A stretch of DNA of 64,000 bases from Wolfiporia cocos (taxonomy: Eukaryota; Basidiomycota; Agaricomycetes; Polyporales; Phaeolaceae): the NCBI GenBank assembly GCA_029448655.1, contig JACCLO010000001.1:186001-250000 (forward strand), written 5' to 3'. The notes beneath the pieces were generated by a model. The model had not been told where the DNA came from, ran no database searches, and worked only from the letters and a program-made list of their open reading frames with translations. Below are positions 10,001 through 20,877 of the stretch, piece after piece. The position numbers and the translations under genes were made by a program. Numbering within the stretch: position 1 is the stretch's first letter; each line of letters starts with the position of its first letter.

Positions 10001-11014
10001 AGCTGGCAAGACTCCGAAAGAAGTCTTAGTCCACGCTATTTGGGACCATTTAGGATAATTGAACAATTATCTCCGGTCACCTTTAGGGTACACATGGACG
10101 AGCAATACAGGGCTTACCACCCAGTATTCCACGCTTCCAAGTTGGTCATGTACAAGGACCCGGTGCATCAGAAAAAACCAGAGCCTCAACCAGAAATGGT
10201 CGATGGCGAAGAATTATGGGAAGTCGAGAAGATCTTAGATCATCGTCTCCGCGCAGGAAGAGTTGAATACAGAATCCGATGGAAAGGGTTCGGTATCAAC
10301 GACGACTCCTGGGTACGCGAAGCCGATCTCGACACGGCATACGACATCCTGCAGGAATACAAGGCTTCACACGCCATTCCAACGCAGGATGTCCCCCTCA
10401 GGCGATCAGCTAGAAGGAAAGAAGCAGTTCACGTCTTCGACCCTGATAGCGACGACTGGGAAGCCGACGAATGCACGTGGCCAGACGACTGGCCGCAGTA
10501 TCGCGAAGAATTTGCGAAAGATCCTAAGCAGCGCATGGTTAGACACCCCGACGGGGGATGGATGTCAGCTGACATTAACCAAAACGCGGACTTGAAAATC
10601 GTAGTCGGCGAAGGCGGCCGAATGCCGGAAAAAGGAACCAAGGACTCGGTTGGGTTTGACCTGTACACTGCAACAGGCGACGTTCTGCCAGCTCACGGGC
10701 AGACAGAATACAACACCAAACTGAAGATCCAGGTACCTTTCGGCACTTACGGACGTATCGCCCCCCGCTCTAGTCTCGCTCGCAAAGGCATAGACGTAAT
10801 GGGTGGCGTCATCGACCACGATTACCAAGGCGAAGTAATCATCATTCTCCGGAATCACTCCGACATATCTATCGATATTCGGGCCGGCGATAAGATTGCT
10901 CAGCTCATCTGCGAAGTTGCTAAGGACCCGCATATTACGCTACACGGAAAATCTTACTTTGAAAAGATTAAATCCGAGCGCGGTACTGGTGGTTTCGGCT
11001 CCACGGGGAAGTAA
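7022..11014 (+). CDS. pol: Pol of element A: RT, RNase H, integrase, chromodomain, dUTPase (1,330 aa open)
   Basis: The domains in order are as follows. RT has the YLDD active site at residue 332. RNase H has an Asp near 476, Glu in YDKELLAI, and Asp in the ADPLSRR tail, to about 599. Integrase has an HHCC zinc module (from about 704) and a DDE triad in TIDLI (about 773), SDRGPQF (about 838) and QTERVNQ (about 875). A chromodomain follows at about 1062-1115 (VEYRIRWKGF, DDSWV). A dUTPase fills about 1184-1330 with all five motifs: VGFDLYTA, GRIAPRSSLA, GVIDHDYQGE, GDKIAQLI and RGTGGFGSTGK. The enzyme would hydrolyse dUTP and limit uracil in the cDNA. Placement after the chromodomain is unusual; viral dUTPases lie elsewhere in gag-pol. 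The real pol start is upstream in the gag overlap; 7022 only marks where this frame becomes continuous after a frameshift. Confidence 0.95.
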   Translation: MAVKAYMVHEEHKSTEFLYVMDVQNADVILGYDWFLKHNPDFNWPEGTFTYRCTEKCKHGKRVSISEEEDEIEPRNIYQIINDFPIDFLGLEEPENPFVAWVNTLDEGTELLIDAIQSITEKSDDEFLTDADLQKWKSLVPEEYQEFGPTVFSQRASERMPERKPYDHAIDFPDDAVLPPPSKAYKMSPQEANSLDQWIQEELRKGYIRHSKSPIASPVFFVPKKDGGARMVVDYRKVNDLTIKNRYPLPRIDELIDKLSQASIFTKLDLRWGYNNVRIKEGDEWKTAFITPNGLYEAVVMYFGFCNAPSTFQHMMNDILGDLIREGKVIVYLDDILVFGNDLLEHRRIVKQVLQILQDNDLFAKPEKCFFEQSSIEYLGMIISKGKVEMDPKKVAGVMDWPTPAKVKDVQAFVGFANYYRRFIKDFSKVVKPLTELSKKNTQWNWGPEQAEAFQTLKEAFTSAPILRIPDQESPFRVEADSSDYATGAVLSQYSSEDKLWHPVAFYSKSLSAPERNYEIYDKELLAIIRALEEWRHYLEGHPHKFEVWSDHLNLTYFKSAQRLTRRQARWSLYLTRFNFTMCHKPGKTMLTADPLSRRPDHEEGVELDNRDQILLKPEYFTVRALEASQQEIQSGDEDLLRQIRQALMDDQITKDYQELLKSGPKEFGKDLQEWNMEAGLLLRRGKVYVPKEPKELRTKILELHHDHVTAGHFGRWKTYELLSRNYWWPGMTTMVKQYVEGCDTCQHMKNHNQTPYGPLQPLPVPEAPWDTVTIDLIVHLPPSGELKQFNAIMVIVDRLTKRAHFIPTSDKITAKELANLLYLRIYPNHGLPKQIISDRGPQFAAALFKGWCEQLGIQRSMTTAYHPQADGQTERVNQILEQYLRCYIDVIQKDNWSWFLPTAEFAYNNAASETTKNSPFFVELGRHPNAGPTNLRPTPYTDLNVIAYERWSAQEQAKAAMKLAAERWSWYYDQHKRSVPFKVGDKVLVDARSWQDSERSLSPRYLGPFRIIEQLSPVTFRVHMDEQYRAYHPVFHASKLVMYKDPVHQKKPEPQPEMVDGEELWEVEKILDHRLRAGRVEYRIRWKGFGINDDSWVREADLDTAYDILQEYKASHAIPTQDVPLRRSARRKEAVHVFDPDSDDWEADECTWPDDWPQYREEFAKDPKQRMVRHPDGGWMSADINQNADLKIVVGEGGRMPEKGTKDSVGFDLYTATGDVLPAHGQTEYNTKLKIQVPFGTYGRIAPRSSLARKGIDVMGGVIDHDYQGEVIIILRNHSDISIDIRAGDKIAQLICEVAKDPHITLHGKSYFEKIKSERGTGGFGSTGK

Positions 11015-11040
11015 TCGTTCCATTAGGGACAATGAAACCT

Positions 11041-11053
11041 GAAGAGGGGGTAA
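11041..11053 (+). other. Polypurine tract of element A
   Basis: GAAGAGGGGG followed by TAA directly precedes the 3' LTR. The same tract precedes the 3' LTRs of B, E and G, and a similar one precedes the TRIMs. Expected primer for plus-strand cDNA synthesis. Confidence 0.8.
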
Positions 11054-11752
11054 TGTCACAGATTTGGGACATGCCACTATTTTTCCCGTATTTTTACCTA
11101 TTTATCTGGTATTTCTACGACCTTGTAGACATTTACGCTGCTAAGCGCCCGTCTACACGTACACGCAACCAAACAACACGTACACAACGCGGTATACGTC
11201 CACTTGTCATAACAACACGTACATAACACGTTTGTACGCGTCAATGACTCAGCGGACTAACCTCCGGAGTCACGCGCCTTACTCATATCCCGGTACCGGG
11301 CTATGTCAGTACAATTGGATAAGCGGCCCGCTCGTTATCACATGCCAATGACCTTACGATTACTCATATCCCGATACCGGAATATAAGAATCACATGCAT
11401 GGCTTACTAACGTAGCTACAGCCACTTCCACAACATGGACCTACGGTCCAAACAAACGATCTTACTGGTGCGGCCATTACCGGCGCACATGATCTATTGT
11501 AGTTTACGACTTAACCATATTAGTTATGTCTGCGCACAGACCACCTTCATGTTTGGTTCCCTTACCGGTAACCAAACAAAGCATGTATATAAGTAGGGCT
11601 ATCACTGCGGATAAGCCTTAGATTTGTTCTCTGCATTCGCACAGTCACATATCATCTCTGCTTGCGCCCACTAGTCTCCTCACCAACCTTCTGCAACTCC
11701 TTCAAGTCGCCTACAAGGTTATAGTGTGAGTCCCACAGTCTAGTCTGTGTCA
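11054..11752 (+). repeat. 3' LTR of element A
   Basis: 699 bp, starts TGTCACAG, ends CTGTGTCA, followed by the target duplication GCATG at 11753-11757. It differs from the 5' LTR at about a dozen positions by eye, mostly transitions. Confidence 0.95.
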
Positions 11753-14700
11753 GCATGGCTACGAAACAGGGAAGAATGCTGAGTGGACATCGCCAAGCGA
11801 GTCCATGCCACTAAAGCAACTGAGATCACAATTGCGGCTGGCAAGACAATGGAAGCCAAAGCCTTCAAGGAGGTCGTACCCGAGTACTTACATGACTTCA
11901 AAGACATGTTTGAGGAAAAGGAATTTGACAATCTCCCGGAGCGGCGACTGTGAGATCATGCCATTGAACTCCTACCAAACTCCGAACCATACACCGGAAA
12001 AATCTACGCTCTTTCACCCCGTGAGCAGGAAGCACTGGACGACTTCCTCAAAGAACAACTATGAACCAGACGCATTAGACCATCAAAGTCTCCATGGGGG
12101 GCACCATTCTTCTTCGTAAAAAAGAAGGATGGGAAACTGAGACCCATACAAGACTATCGGAAGTTGAACCAGATGACCAAAAAGAACAAGTACCCACTCC
12201 TGCTCATCACGGAGCTGCTGAATAAGCTTAAATGAGCTAAGTACTTCTCTAAGCTGGACATTTGTTGGGGATACACGAACATGCACATCAAGGAAGGCGA
12301 TGAAGAAAAAGCCGCCTTCATTACTAATAGAGGGCTATACGAGCTGCTAGTGATGTTCTTCGGAATGTGCAATGCACCAGGCACATTCCAGACCTTGATG
12401 AACGATATATTTAGAGATCTAATCCTAACCGGGAAGGTCATTGTATACCTAGATGACATACTTATTTTCATGGAGAGTCAGAAGGAACATAGAGAGATAC
12501 TGCGCAAGGTCCTTCTCGTCCTCCGTCAAAATAAGTTGACTTGTAAACCAGAGAAATGCGAGTTCGAGAAATTGGAAGTAGAATACCTCAGGCATATAAT
12601 CTCTCACAGGCAGATCTGCATGGACCCCACGAAGGTAGCCACAGTTGCCGAATGGCCGGCCCCTTGGAACAAGAAAGAAGTGCAATCCTTCATCGGATTC
12701 GCAAACTTCTACCGGAGATTTATACCCAAGTTCTCAACGGTAGCATGCCCACTGATAAACCTGACCAAAGACATGGAATGGCAGTGGGGTACAGCAGAAC
12801 AGGAGTGCTTCAACAAACTAAAGAAAATATTTATCGAAGCACCCATGTTAGGGATACCAAATGACGACAACCCTTTCCGCATCAAGGCAGACTCTTCGGA
12901 TTTCGCAACCGGAGCCTGCCTCATGCAGAAACAGGACGATGTCCAGAAACCCATCGCATACCAGAGTAAGACAATGCTACCAGCAGAACAGAACTACGAG
13001 ATTTATGATAGAGAGCTCCTCGCCATCATGCGAGCACTAGATGAATGGTGACATTTCGTAATGGGGGCTAAACACCCCATAGAAGTACTAACAGACCATA
13101 AGAACCTAGAATACTTTAAGACCCCACAGAAAATTAATCTGTGACAAGCCCGGTGGATGACGGAACTCACCGAGTATGACCTACAACTCGTGCACATCCC
13201 TGGGAAGACCAATGGAAGGGCAGATAGACTCTCCCAAAGAAGTGATCACAGCAACAACAAGGATCACCTCGAAGGACAAGTAGTCTTGAAACCGCATCTC
13301 TTCGTCAAAGATAGCGCAGAAAGGCTGCGATCCTCATTCTACACGATCACTCATGGGATCACCCACAAGGAAGTGAAAGAGAGGGTCAAAGCGGAAGCCA
13401 CTCTATATGACAAGGAGGAAGTAGAAGTAGGGGATACGACTGAGGACGGTCTGCAATATAGGAGGGGGAGGTTAATTATCCCTCAGGATGAAGAGTTGAT
13501 AGGAAAAATCATTTCTTCCTTCCATGACATGGTTTCGGCAGGACACCCGGGCACAGAAAACACATACACAGCCATACATCGACACTATTGGTGGCCAAAG
13601 ATGTGCACAGACATCCACCAATATGTCAAGGCATGTATCAAGTGCCAACAGGCCAAACCGGATCGAACCAAATGTCCAGCCCCACTCAACCTGAACCCAA
13701 CTCCAGCACACAACTGGGAGAACATTTCCATCAACATGATCACAGGACTCCCAACTTCCAAGGGTCGGGATGCTATCATTGTAGTAGTAGATGTGAAATC
13801 AAAGGACTACATAGCTATACCAACAACCACCAGGCTCACAGCAGAAGGATGGGCAAACATATTTATAGACAAAGTATATACACAACATGGACTACCAAAG
13901 AAAGTATTTAGCGACAGAGGACCGCAGTTTGTAGCAGAGTTTATAAAGGACATATACCGTAGATTAGGCATCGAGGGAAACCCGAGTACCGTGTTCCACC
14001 CACAGACAGACGGGCAGATGGAACGAATGAACCAGGAACTTGAGGTGTACCCATGACTATTTATTAACGAAACACATACGAACTGGCTGGACTTACTCCC
14101 GCTAGCAAGCTTCGCATACAAGACACATGTACACAGTAGCACAGGATACTCCCCCTTTTACCTTACTCATGGATACCACCCTTTCACAGGTATAGAGGTG
14201 CCAGAGCAAGAAGAGGGGGTAGCACGGGACTGGGTCGAACACATGCACGAGATATCCAAAACCGCTTCACAGAACCTAGAGAAAGCGAAACTCCAAATGA
14301 AAGAATACTATGACAGGAAACAGGCAGAGCCACTGTCATATTCAGAAGGAGACTTGGTATGGGTTGACAGCCATAACATAAACATGGGCAACCCAACCAA
14401 GAAGCTGGACTCTAAGCGGTACAGACCGTACAAGGTCACTAAGAAGGTCAGGCACAGAGCATATGAATTAGACTTACCTGCAGACATGCGTGGAATATAC
14501 CCCATATTCAACGAAGTCTTATTGCTCCCATACCACCAGCCCACCTTCCCCAATTAAAACCACAATGTCAGGACAGAAAGCAATGACACTCGCAGGCCTC
14601 TCAGGATCCTCGCATCCAGAGAAGACCAAGGGTGGGTTGAGCTAGAAGTTGAGTGGTCTGATGGGAACAAGACATGGGAATGGAAATGCGGAATGACACC

Positions 14701-14985
14701 CTGGCAGGACTTGGTAAAGAAATACTTCGAGGCACAGCCAAATGCCCTGGGACACCAATGGTGGAATAGACACACCGAATGGGACCCCGAGTGGGAAGAC
14801 CTCGAAACCAAGTACCAACAGATGAAACTAGTGCAGGCTCCAGATGAATACATAGTCCACGATGATGTAGATCTCATGCTGCTCATACAAGGAAAGATAC
14901 CCTTCTATGTGTATCTTAAGCAGCTCATCGTACGAAACTTCTGGATCTGCAATCCGCATACAAGGGAAATACGCTACGGTATTAG
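11753..14985 (+). pseudogene. pol: Element G pol: RT, RNase H, integrase, chromodomain-like end
   Basis: One reading frame (codon starts as at 11756) can be followed for the whole segment without a frameshift. It holds RT with YLDD near 12449, RNase H (YEIYDRELLAIM), the integrase HHCC module (about 13520-13640), the integrase core and a chromodomain-like end (VELEVEWSDGNKTWE). It is broken by eight nonsense codons: TGA at 11780, 11951, 12062, 12233, 13049, 13142 and 14054, and TAA at 14555. At 12233, 13049 and 14054 element C has CGA, and at 11951 it has TGG, so these are C-to-T or G-to-A changes. The first integrase Asp is Asn (SINMITG, against SVDMITG in C), so the enzyme is dead. The closest relative in the window is element C. 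Confidence 0.9.
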
Positions 14986-15544
14986 TGTCACAGACTTTCT
15001 CTATGCAGGTTTGGACTCCCTCGCTATAGGACGCACGCGCGGCGCTAGGCGTACGCCGCGTCTCTGCGCTGTAGCCACCTCCAGCGTCTCCCAGTTATTG
15101 CAGGTCACCTGGTCGCCTGGTTAGCGCTGTAGGGTAGCGCGCGCCTCAGGTACCGTCACTTATGGTCACATTGTTACATGTCTCGTTACCTAGCACATGA
15201 CCCATTAGATAGCGGTGCACAGACCACGTCTTTAGGGCGGTCTCGGTAGTAGATACAAGCATGTATATAATACGACGAGATGTGGGTTAATACCCCATCT
15301 CTCAGATTCTCGACAATGGTGTATAACCCGTTCTTACTTAACGCTGTGTGACTTGCTGGCCCGGGGCCCACATCTCTGCGCCCTTGTCTGTGAGCCACCG
15401 CCGCTATCTCGACGTACACAAGGGATCTTGTCAATCCCACGTTGCCTCTGCGTTCAGCGCTGGCGCGGTGCCTTGTAGGCTCGACTGGTGTCGAGTATGG
15501 TTCCCCCTGAGCCCAGGGGTCGCACAGACAGTAAGTCTGTGTCA
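14986..15544 (+). repeat. 5' LTR of TRIM-1
   Basis: 559 bp. TATATAA at 15264-15270, self-primer ATCTCTCAGATT at 15297-15308, a shared U3 motif GTGCACAGACC...TTTAGGGC at 15214-15239, GTAAGT at 15531-15536, and a terminal hairpin with stem CACAGAC 15523-15529 / GTCTGTG 15535-15541. Confidence 0.92.
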
Positions 15545-16303
15545 TAATCTGAGAGATATCTTACCTCCCCTCCGGCGCCACCTGCGCTGGGGCCGAGGGT
15601 TCTCCACGTACAGGGTGCCATGGCAACGCGGCGGGGCAGCCTCTGGTAGAAGCACCAGAGGTCCGTAGTCTTACGAGCCCCCACGAAGCGTTACACCAGG
15701 CGAAGTACCCGTACGGAGTGAGCAAGCAAGACCGCCCCCTTTCGAACGCAAGGTAGAAGGGGTCGACCGACGTAAGCCCCGTTTGAGGACCCGCCGCCGT
15801 CACTCCTGCAAAGGGAATGCGCGCGCGTGTGGAGGTCTAGGGCAGTCCGGCCACTTACCCCTGGGCGGCAGGGTATCACCAAGAACTGATGATCAGTGGG
15901 TATGCGAAGGAACCCGCAAGGGTCTCCAACCCCACACCGACGATCACAAAGGTCAGAAAGCAATCCTCGACGACCGACTACTTCTCCGACAAAACCAACC
16001 ACATACCCCGAGGTCGGTGCGCCACGTCCATCTATGTCGGCGTCAGTCCTAGGAGGCGGAATGAACAAGCATTACCACAACCTCCGATGGGCCCGCTCAC
16101 CTCTGGAGGGCCTCGTTCACTCACGTTGCGGGATGGGGGGACGTTTTCTTCACTCCTCCACCGGCGGACGGACCGTGCACACGGACGCTCCCCACCTTAC
16201 GTTGCAAAGGATGGGCCGTGTGTCAAACAAGCAACCAAGGATGCGAGGGTCGTAGGAAGATAGGTAGAACGTCAGGGACGACGTTTTTCGAGAGGGGGGG
16301 TAA
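15545..16303 (+). other. TRIM-1 internal region with self-primer site
   Basis: AATCTGAGAGAT at 15546-15557 is the exact 12-nt reverse complement of 15297-15308 in the LTR. The remainder has short frames only, with no gag or pol domain. The segment GTTTGAGGACCCGCCG resembles the leader block of A and F, suggesting a retained leader. It ends with the purine tract next to 16304. Confidence 0.8.
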
Positions 16304-16862
16304 TGTCACAGACTTTCTCTATGCAGGTTTGGACTCCCTCGCTATAGGACGCACGCGCGGCGCTAGGCGTACGCCGCGTCTCTGCGCTGTAGCCACCTCC
16401 AGCGTCTCCCAGTTATTGCAGGTCACCTGGTCGCCTGGTTAGCGCTGTAGGGTAGCGCGCGCCTCAGGTACCGTCACTTATGGTCACATTGTTACATGTC
16501 TCGTTACCTAGCACATGACCCATTAGATAGCGGTGCACAGACCACGTCTTTAGGGCGGTCTCGGTAGTAGATACAAGCATGTATATAATACGACGAGATG
16601 TGGGTTAATACCCCATCTCTCAGATTCTCGACAATGGTGTATAACCCGTTCTTACTTAACGCTGTGTGACTTGCTGGCCCGGGGCCCACATCTCTGCGCC
16701 CTTGTCTGTGAGCCACCGCCGCTATCTCGACGTACACAAGGGATCTTGTCAATCCCACGTTGCCTCTGCGTTCAGCGCTGGCGCGGTGCCTTGTAGGCTC
16801 GACTGGTGTCGAGTATGGTTCCCCCTGAGCCCAGGGGTCGCACAGACAGTAAGTCTGTGTCA
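16304..16862 (+). repeat. 3' LTR of TRIM-1
   Basis: 559 bp, the same as 14986-15544 as far as I can see by eye; followed by the target duplication ATTAG. Confidence 0.92.
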
Positions 16863-17093
16863 ATTAGAACTGGGGAACCTATAGAATCCACCATACCCGG
16901 GACATCAGGGTGGATCTACCCAGTGAAATATACCCTGCAGATGGACGTCTCACACAGATGCAATAAGCATGACGTTGATCACCCTTGCCATGTTGACCAA
17001 AACCGCTACAAAGTGATTGCTGGGCATGGGGACACGCTGCTAGAAGAGGGGGTACTGTCACAAGCCGATTTTCTTAAGTCAGACATCTACTAG
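16863..17093 (+). pseudogene. Element G, last part of pol, running into the 3' LTR
   Basis: After the ATTAG duplication the pol frame of G resumes exactly (Arg codon split by TRIM-1). It passes the purine tract GAAGAGGGGG at about 17043-17052 and ends at TAG 17091-17093, some 38 bases inside the LTR. No catalytic domain lies here. The stop inside the LTR recurs in element C. Confidence 0.7.
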
Positions 17094-17422
17094 TGATGCC
17101 TCTTATCTAAGCGCCCACCTATGCATCATGTGCAAGGACCCCAAACACCCCACACGTGCCTACCTAGACCCCAGACACTCTGATTGTGGCTCTACACCCA
17201 GACTAGGGTTTACTTACAATAATAACAGACTATCAGCTTACATAATACTGTACAGTAGCCAAACATGTACAAACATAGCCAGAGCATATATACTGGCCGA
17301 TGGTCAGGGAGGAACCCCAGACTCATCTTGGCCTTATACACCTTGAGTAGCCTCAGATCAGGAATACACCTTTGTGTGAGTACTATTCCCCTGAGTCGTT
17401 GCTTGAGATCGTGCTTGTGTCA
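17056..17422 (+). repeat. 3' LTR of element G
   Basis: 367 bp, starts TGTCACAAGCC, ends GCTTGTGTCA, preceded by the purine tract. It has a TATATAC-type TATA near 17286 and GTGAGT at 17376-17381. The 5' partner is lost. A diverged piece of the same LTR type lies at 52621-52880 on the other strand, and the solo LTR at 26942-27978 begins and ends similarly. Confidence 0.85.
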
Positions 17423-17847
17423 CTTATCTTTGCTGTAACTCAACTGAGAAATTCATCATCCACTTCACCATTGGCTGGCTCTATCTAGTATCCTCGTCCT
17501 TGTCTTTGTTGTAACTACGTGGACTCTTTACTTTTACCAACTGCAAAATCACCCTCACATATGAATGTGAGTTACACAGCTACACGTTAAGTCTGGATAT
17601 AGTCCATAGATACATGCTGTCTGACCCAGGTGGAGGGATGTTGTTACAGAGGATCAACCACATATCGGAATCTGAAGCTTAAAGAGGATATATTTGATTG
17701 CAAACACTGCAATCCCATACCTAATCTAGGCCAATGGCAATCGGTATTGAGTTCACTGTTTGAGTTTCAGGAATAGGATTTCGAACTCCTCATGATCAAG
17801 GATTCATACAGACATACATACTAGCTGCCTACCTACATCTGGCCACA
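17423..17847. other. Intergenic stretch, nothing recognised
   Basis: AT-rich sequence between the LTR of G and the next gene. No coding frame or repeat stands out. Part may be the promoter and 5' UTR of the gene at 17848. Confidence 0.4.
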
Positions 17848-19297
17848 ATGGCTACCTCTACTCACATTGCTTGTATATATGCAGCAATTGAAAAGATTGA
17901 GCAGATAGAAACACAGATGCAAAATACAGTAAATAAGCAGAGCTACAAACAGGTCATACAGGTCCTACAGGCAGAAATTCAGGTTTTGAGAGATGAGAAT
18001 GTGGTCTTAAAGGAGAGGCTTGCCTTTAAAGAGGAAGTACTGGGAGTAGCCGAAGGAACTGAGGACAGAATAGAAGGGGCAGGAAATGAAGAAGCAGGTG
18101 GTGGAGAAGCCATAGACAAGGGCAAGATACAGATGCAGATAGGTTGTGAAGCAGTAAATGATCAGACTTTCAAGGTGCAGTAAATGGTGGTAAGAAGGGA
18201 TAGCACACTAAACCCAAGCACAGAAACTGGTTCCCAAGGTCTATCAGAAGCTGTTCGGTGTCGAGGGACTTACGGCCAAGACACTACCCTTATATCCTCA
18301 CCAGATCTCCCACAAACATGAACTTTGGCCAAAGGACTCTGCTACAGGGCAGCCTCTCTTGCGCTTTCATTGGGACAAACCAGCCTCGTTCTGCATGAAC
18401 TCCACAAATATCCGCTATATTGTGGAATATACACATGCAAATGGGGCCCAGTTATTTCCTCTTGCTGCAACTGCACTCGAAAAAGTGCATGATATCAATT
18501 TATCGGATCGTGTGAAAGCTAAGTTCAATTATCTGGCCTACCAGTGGCGACTCCACATTTCAGGAAAATCTGGTGCTGAGAAAGACAACCAAAATAATGA
18601 CGATGAAGAGGAAGAGGAAGGCAGTACTGTGCAGACTGGCAATGGAGGACAGGAGCAAACACAGAATGTTGGTGAGGGCATTGAGGATGAGGGTGTATTG
18701 GTGCCATCAAGAGCAAAAGGTCAGCCATAAACTCACGAGTGAAGTTGGTATGTATGAAACTCCGTAGTGATATAAATTTTAGTGACTGACATATAAAACA
18801 GAACCTAGCTGCTAGAATTCGGAAACGGGCCTTGTCAGAATATACAGACCCTAAGTACAATTCTGCATTTATCTTAAATGCCATGTCAGAAAATGAAGAT
18901 GATCCTGATACCATCCCTGGGAGGACAGCGACTCAGTGGGTCAGCCGTGCACCTGATTATCATGGTGATACTGCAAGTACATACCCGATAATAATTTATA
19001 ACTACTGACCATGCTTGTGGATAGGTGATGGAGTTGTACAAGGCAATTGACACTATTTCTGATCCCAATCCAGACAAGGAGAAGGCTGCTACCATGCATA
19101 TTTGTGGTACAGAAATCAAGAATGCAGTGCCATCAGCAGCAAAGTGCTTAGAAAATAGAATTCATGCCTGGCAGGTCAAGTCCAGTGCTCTTGAAGCAAA
19201 TCTGCATTGGTTTATGAAGGGCAGGGTGGCACGCAGCAGTACACTTTGGGGTGACACAGAGGACCCAGAGGAAAACTCAGCTCCTAAGAGAAAGTGA
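17848..19297 (+). CDS. Hypothetical multi-exon gene of a basidiomycete family
   Basis: ATG 17848. Exon 1 (17848-18174) has a coiled-coil, Glu/Lys-rich part. A 49-bp intron (GTGCAG...CTAAAC...CAG, 18175-18223) joins in phase to exon 2 (from 18224), which holds FGVEGL and RFHWDKP and then an acidic stretch. This frame meets TAA at 18728, so the end of exon 2 is unresolved; a donor-like GTATGT lies at 18748 and an acceptor at 18801. Exon 3 (18802-18972) encodes YTDPKYNSAF and DPDTIPGRT. It is joined to exon 4 (19025-19297) by a GC-AG intron (GCAAGT donor). Exon 4 has MELYKAIDT and an SSTLWGDTEDPEE end. I recognise the pattern as a hypothetical family common in Agaricomycete genomes, often near transposons, with no known function. 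The gene is convergent with the CACTA transposase. It may be decayed. Confidence 0.55.
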
Positions 19298-20028
19298 CAG
19301 AGTGGTGTGGCGGCAGCAGGACCTAGCACTGTGTGGGGCCCTTGTGGTACTGTACACAGCTCCACTGATGTCGAGAAATCGAAAACACGGCTAGAGGAGC
19401 TACTTGCAGGGGAATACATCGGTCCTATTTTGGAGAGAGATTGACTGTTCATTTCTGGATCCGCTTAGGCTTTGCTAGTCACTTCCTAGTTCTTGTACTG
19501 CTTCATCTATCCATTCTTCTATAGGTTCTGTACCAGTCTGGTGATCTGTCAATAAATAAAATGTGGCACAACATTTTAAAAAGCATTATACCTGATCAAA
19601 GGAATGAACAACCCAGAGTGGCTTATCAAGCCCAATGCAATGTGATTGAATAGGAATCAGTGCTACTGGTGCAGCAAAATGCGAACTTGCAATAACTTCA
19701 GCATCTTGGAATTGATCACAATAAACTGTGTAGGTCCCAAGATCGGTAGAGCTATTTCAAAGTGTCAGGATGTTCATAGGAATTAGCAAGAAAAATATAA
19801 ATGCACTACATGGACCAAGGAAATGAGGGAACCAACCCACCTGATATCATGCGCTTGACTACTGAGCATATGACAGGTTCCTTTCCACTCATGTGGAGTT
19901 CACAGTGATACAGGATCCTACATGGGAGTCATATGCTGGGATTGTCAAAGTCTATGCATGCATAGCAATCATTTTGTGTCCAATGGTCAAAGACTGAACC
20001 ATAGTGAGTGTCACAGATTATCTGCAAC

Positions 20029-20877
20029 ATACAATTTTCGCCCTATATTTCCAAGCTTTTCCCAACGTTCTACACCTCTGCGCATACAAACTACAATCTA
20101 TGCATATTTAAGCAAACCCTTTGGGAACTTAGATATCAAACCCTAGACAAAGCCCTAGCAGATTACATCATCAAGCACGTGATGACAATCTAATCTACAA
20201 TCTCTCATCACCAATCTCAAAAGACAACCATGACATCATCATGACATCATGGTTACATAATCAATCTAGACTATGACAACATAACTACATCATCATGACA
20301 TCATAGTCAATTACAAATACATGACATCATCAACAACATCATAATCTAGACCAGCACATCATACCTGACATTATGGTTACATCATAAGACTAGACGAGTC
20401 TCTAACTACACCACAAGGCCAGACCATGACAACATAACAGTGTCATCATGACATCATGGTTACATCATAGTACTGGGCTTGCCTATGGCACACCCCAAGG
20501 ACAATAGGACTTCACCAAATCTACAAAGTCATAGTTACATCATTAGTCACATGGTGGGATTCACACTGACTGATACAACATGCCTTTATGGCTATTGGAT
20601 AAGGCATATTCACATGGCTCTGGTTTAGTACCATTACCGGTCTAACCCTCTGCCCTACTAGTATCATAGGTCTTACTTACGGTATTAGGGGTCTGCCTTA
20701 CAATGTATATAAGGTACGCACTAAGGGGATTACAACCTTAGAACAATTCATCTAAGTATACCATTAAACTTGGTATAACACCTCTACCCCTGTGTGCACT
20801 AGCTCTCACTCTACAATCTAGGCAATCACCTTCAAACCCTCACCTCAAACTATACAACATGTGAGTAGTTCGTGTCA
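20029..20877 (+). repeat. Solo LTR inserted in the Tnp2 gene
   Basis: Starts TGTCACAGATTATC and ends TTCGTGTCA, 849 bp. Flanks GTGAG (20024-20028) and GCGAG (20878-20882) are a target duplication with one mismatch, so it is old. TATA TGTATATAAGG lies near 20704, and GTGAGT at 20861-20866. The inside carries a cluster of near-repeats of ATGACATCATGGTTACATCA (20222-20475). Confidence 0.8.
20222..20475. repeat. Cluster of ATGACATCA-type repeats inside an LTR
   Basis: At least eight copies of TGACATCAT or close variants, often as CATCATGACATCATGGTTACAT. The spacing is irregular. The core TGACATCA is one base from a CRE/bZIP site (TGACGTCA), and lies in U3 about 250-480 bp upstream of the TATA box. 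A regulatory role is inference. Confidence 0.6.

Larger units (their letters stand above)
1731..11752 (+). mobile_element. Element A: full-length Ty3/gypsy retrotransposon with ORF1 and dUTPase
   Basis: The element is bounded by two 699-bp LTRs that start TGTCACAG and end CTGTGTCA, and it is flanked by the 5-bp target duplication GCATG (1726-1730 and 11753-11757). Order: LTR, self-primer site, 1-kb leader, ORF1, gag, pol (protease, RT, RNase H, integrase, chromodomain, dUTPase), purine tract, LTR. The two LTRs differ at roughly a dozen positions by eye, so it is older than element B. The chromodomain at the C-terminus of integrase places it among the chromoviruses of Ty3/gypsy. Gag and protease are frameshifted, but RT through dUTPase is open. 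It lies inside element G. Elements B and E are near-identical relatives. Confidence 0.95.
14986..16862 (+). mobile_element. TRIM-1: short non-autonomous LTR retrotransposon
   Basis: 1,877 bp: two 559-bp LTRs that look identical, and a 759-bp internal part with no gag or pol. It is flanked by the target duplication ATTAG (14981-14985 and 16863-16867) inside element G. It keeps a self-primer site after the 5' LTR and a purine tract (GAGAGGGGGGGTAA) before the 3' LTR, so it has the cis signals needed to be copied by another element's proteins. The element is the size class called TRIM, although its LTRs are longer than usual. A second copy lies at 30567-32473. Confidence 0.93.

Noticed and set aside
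11032..11226. 64-aa frame recurring at 11032-11226, 35516-35710 and 57657-57851 as a small conserved gene
   Set aside because: It only spans the purine tract and the start of the LTR. It recurs because the LTRs recur, and no initiation signal or domain supports it.
20222..20475. Centromeric or telomeric satellite
   Set aside because: The repeats are confined to the inside of one LTR and are irregular; there is no long array.
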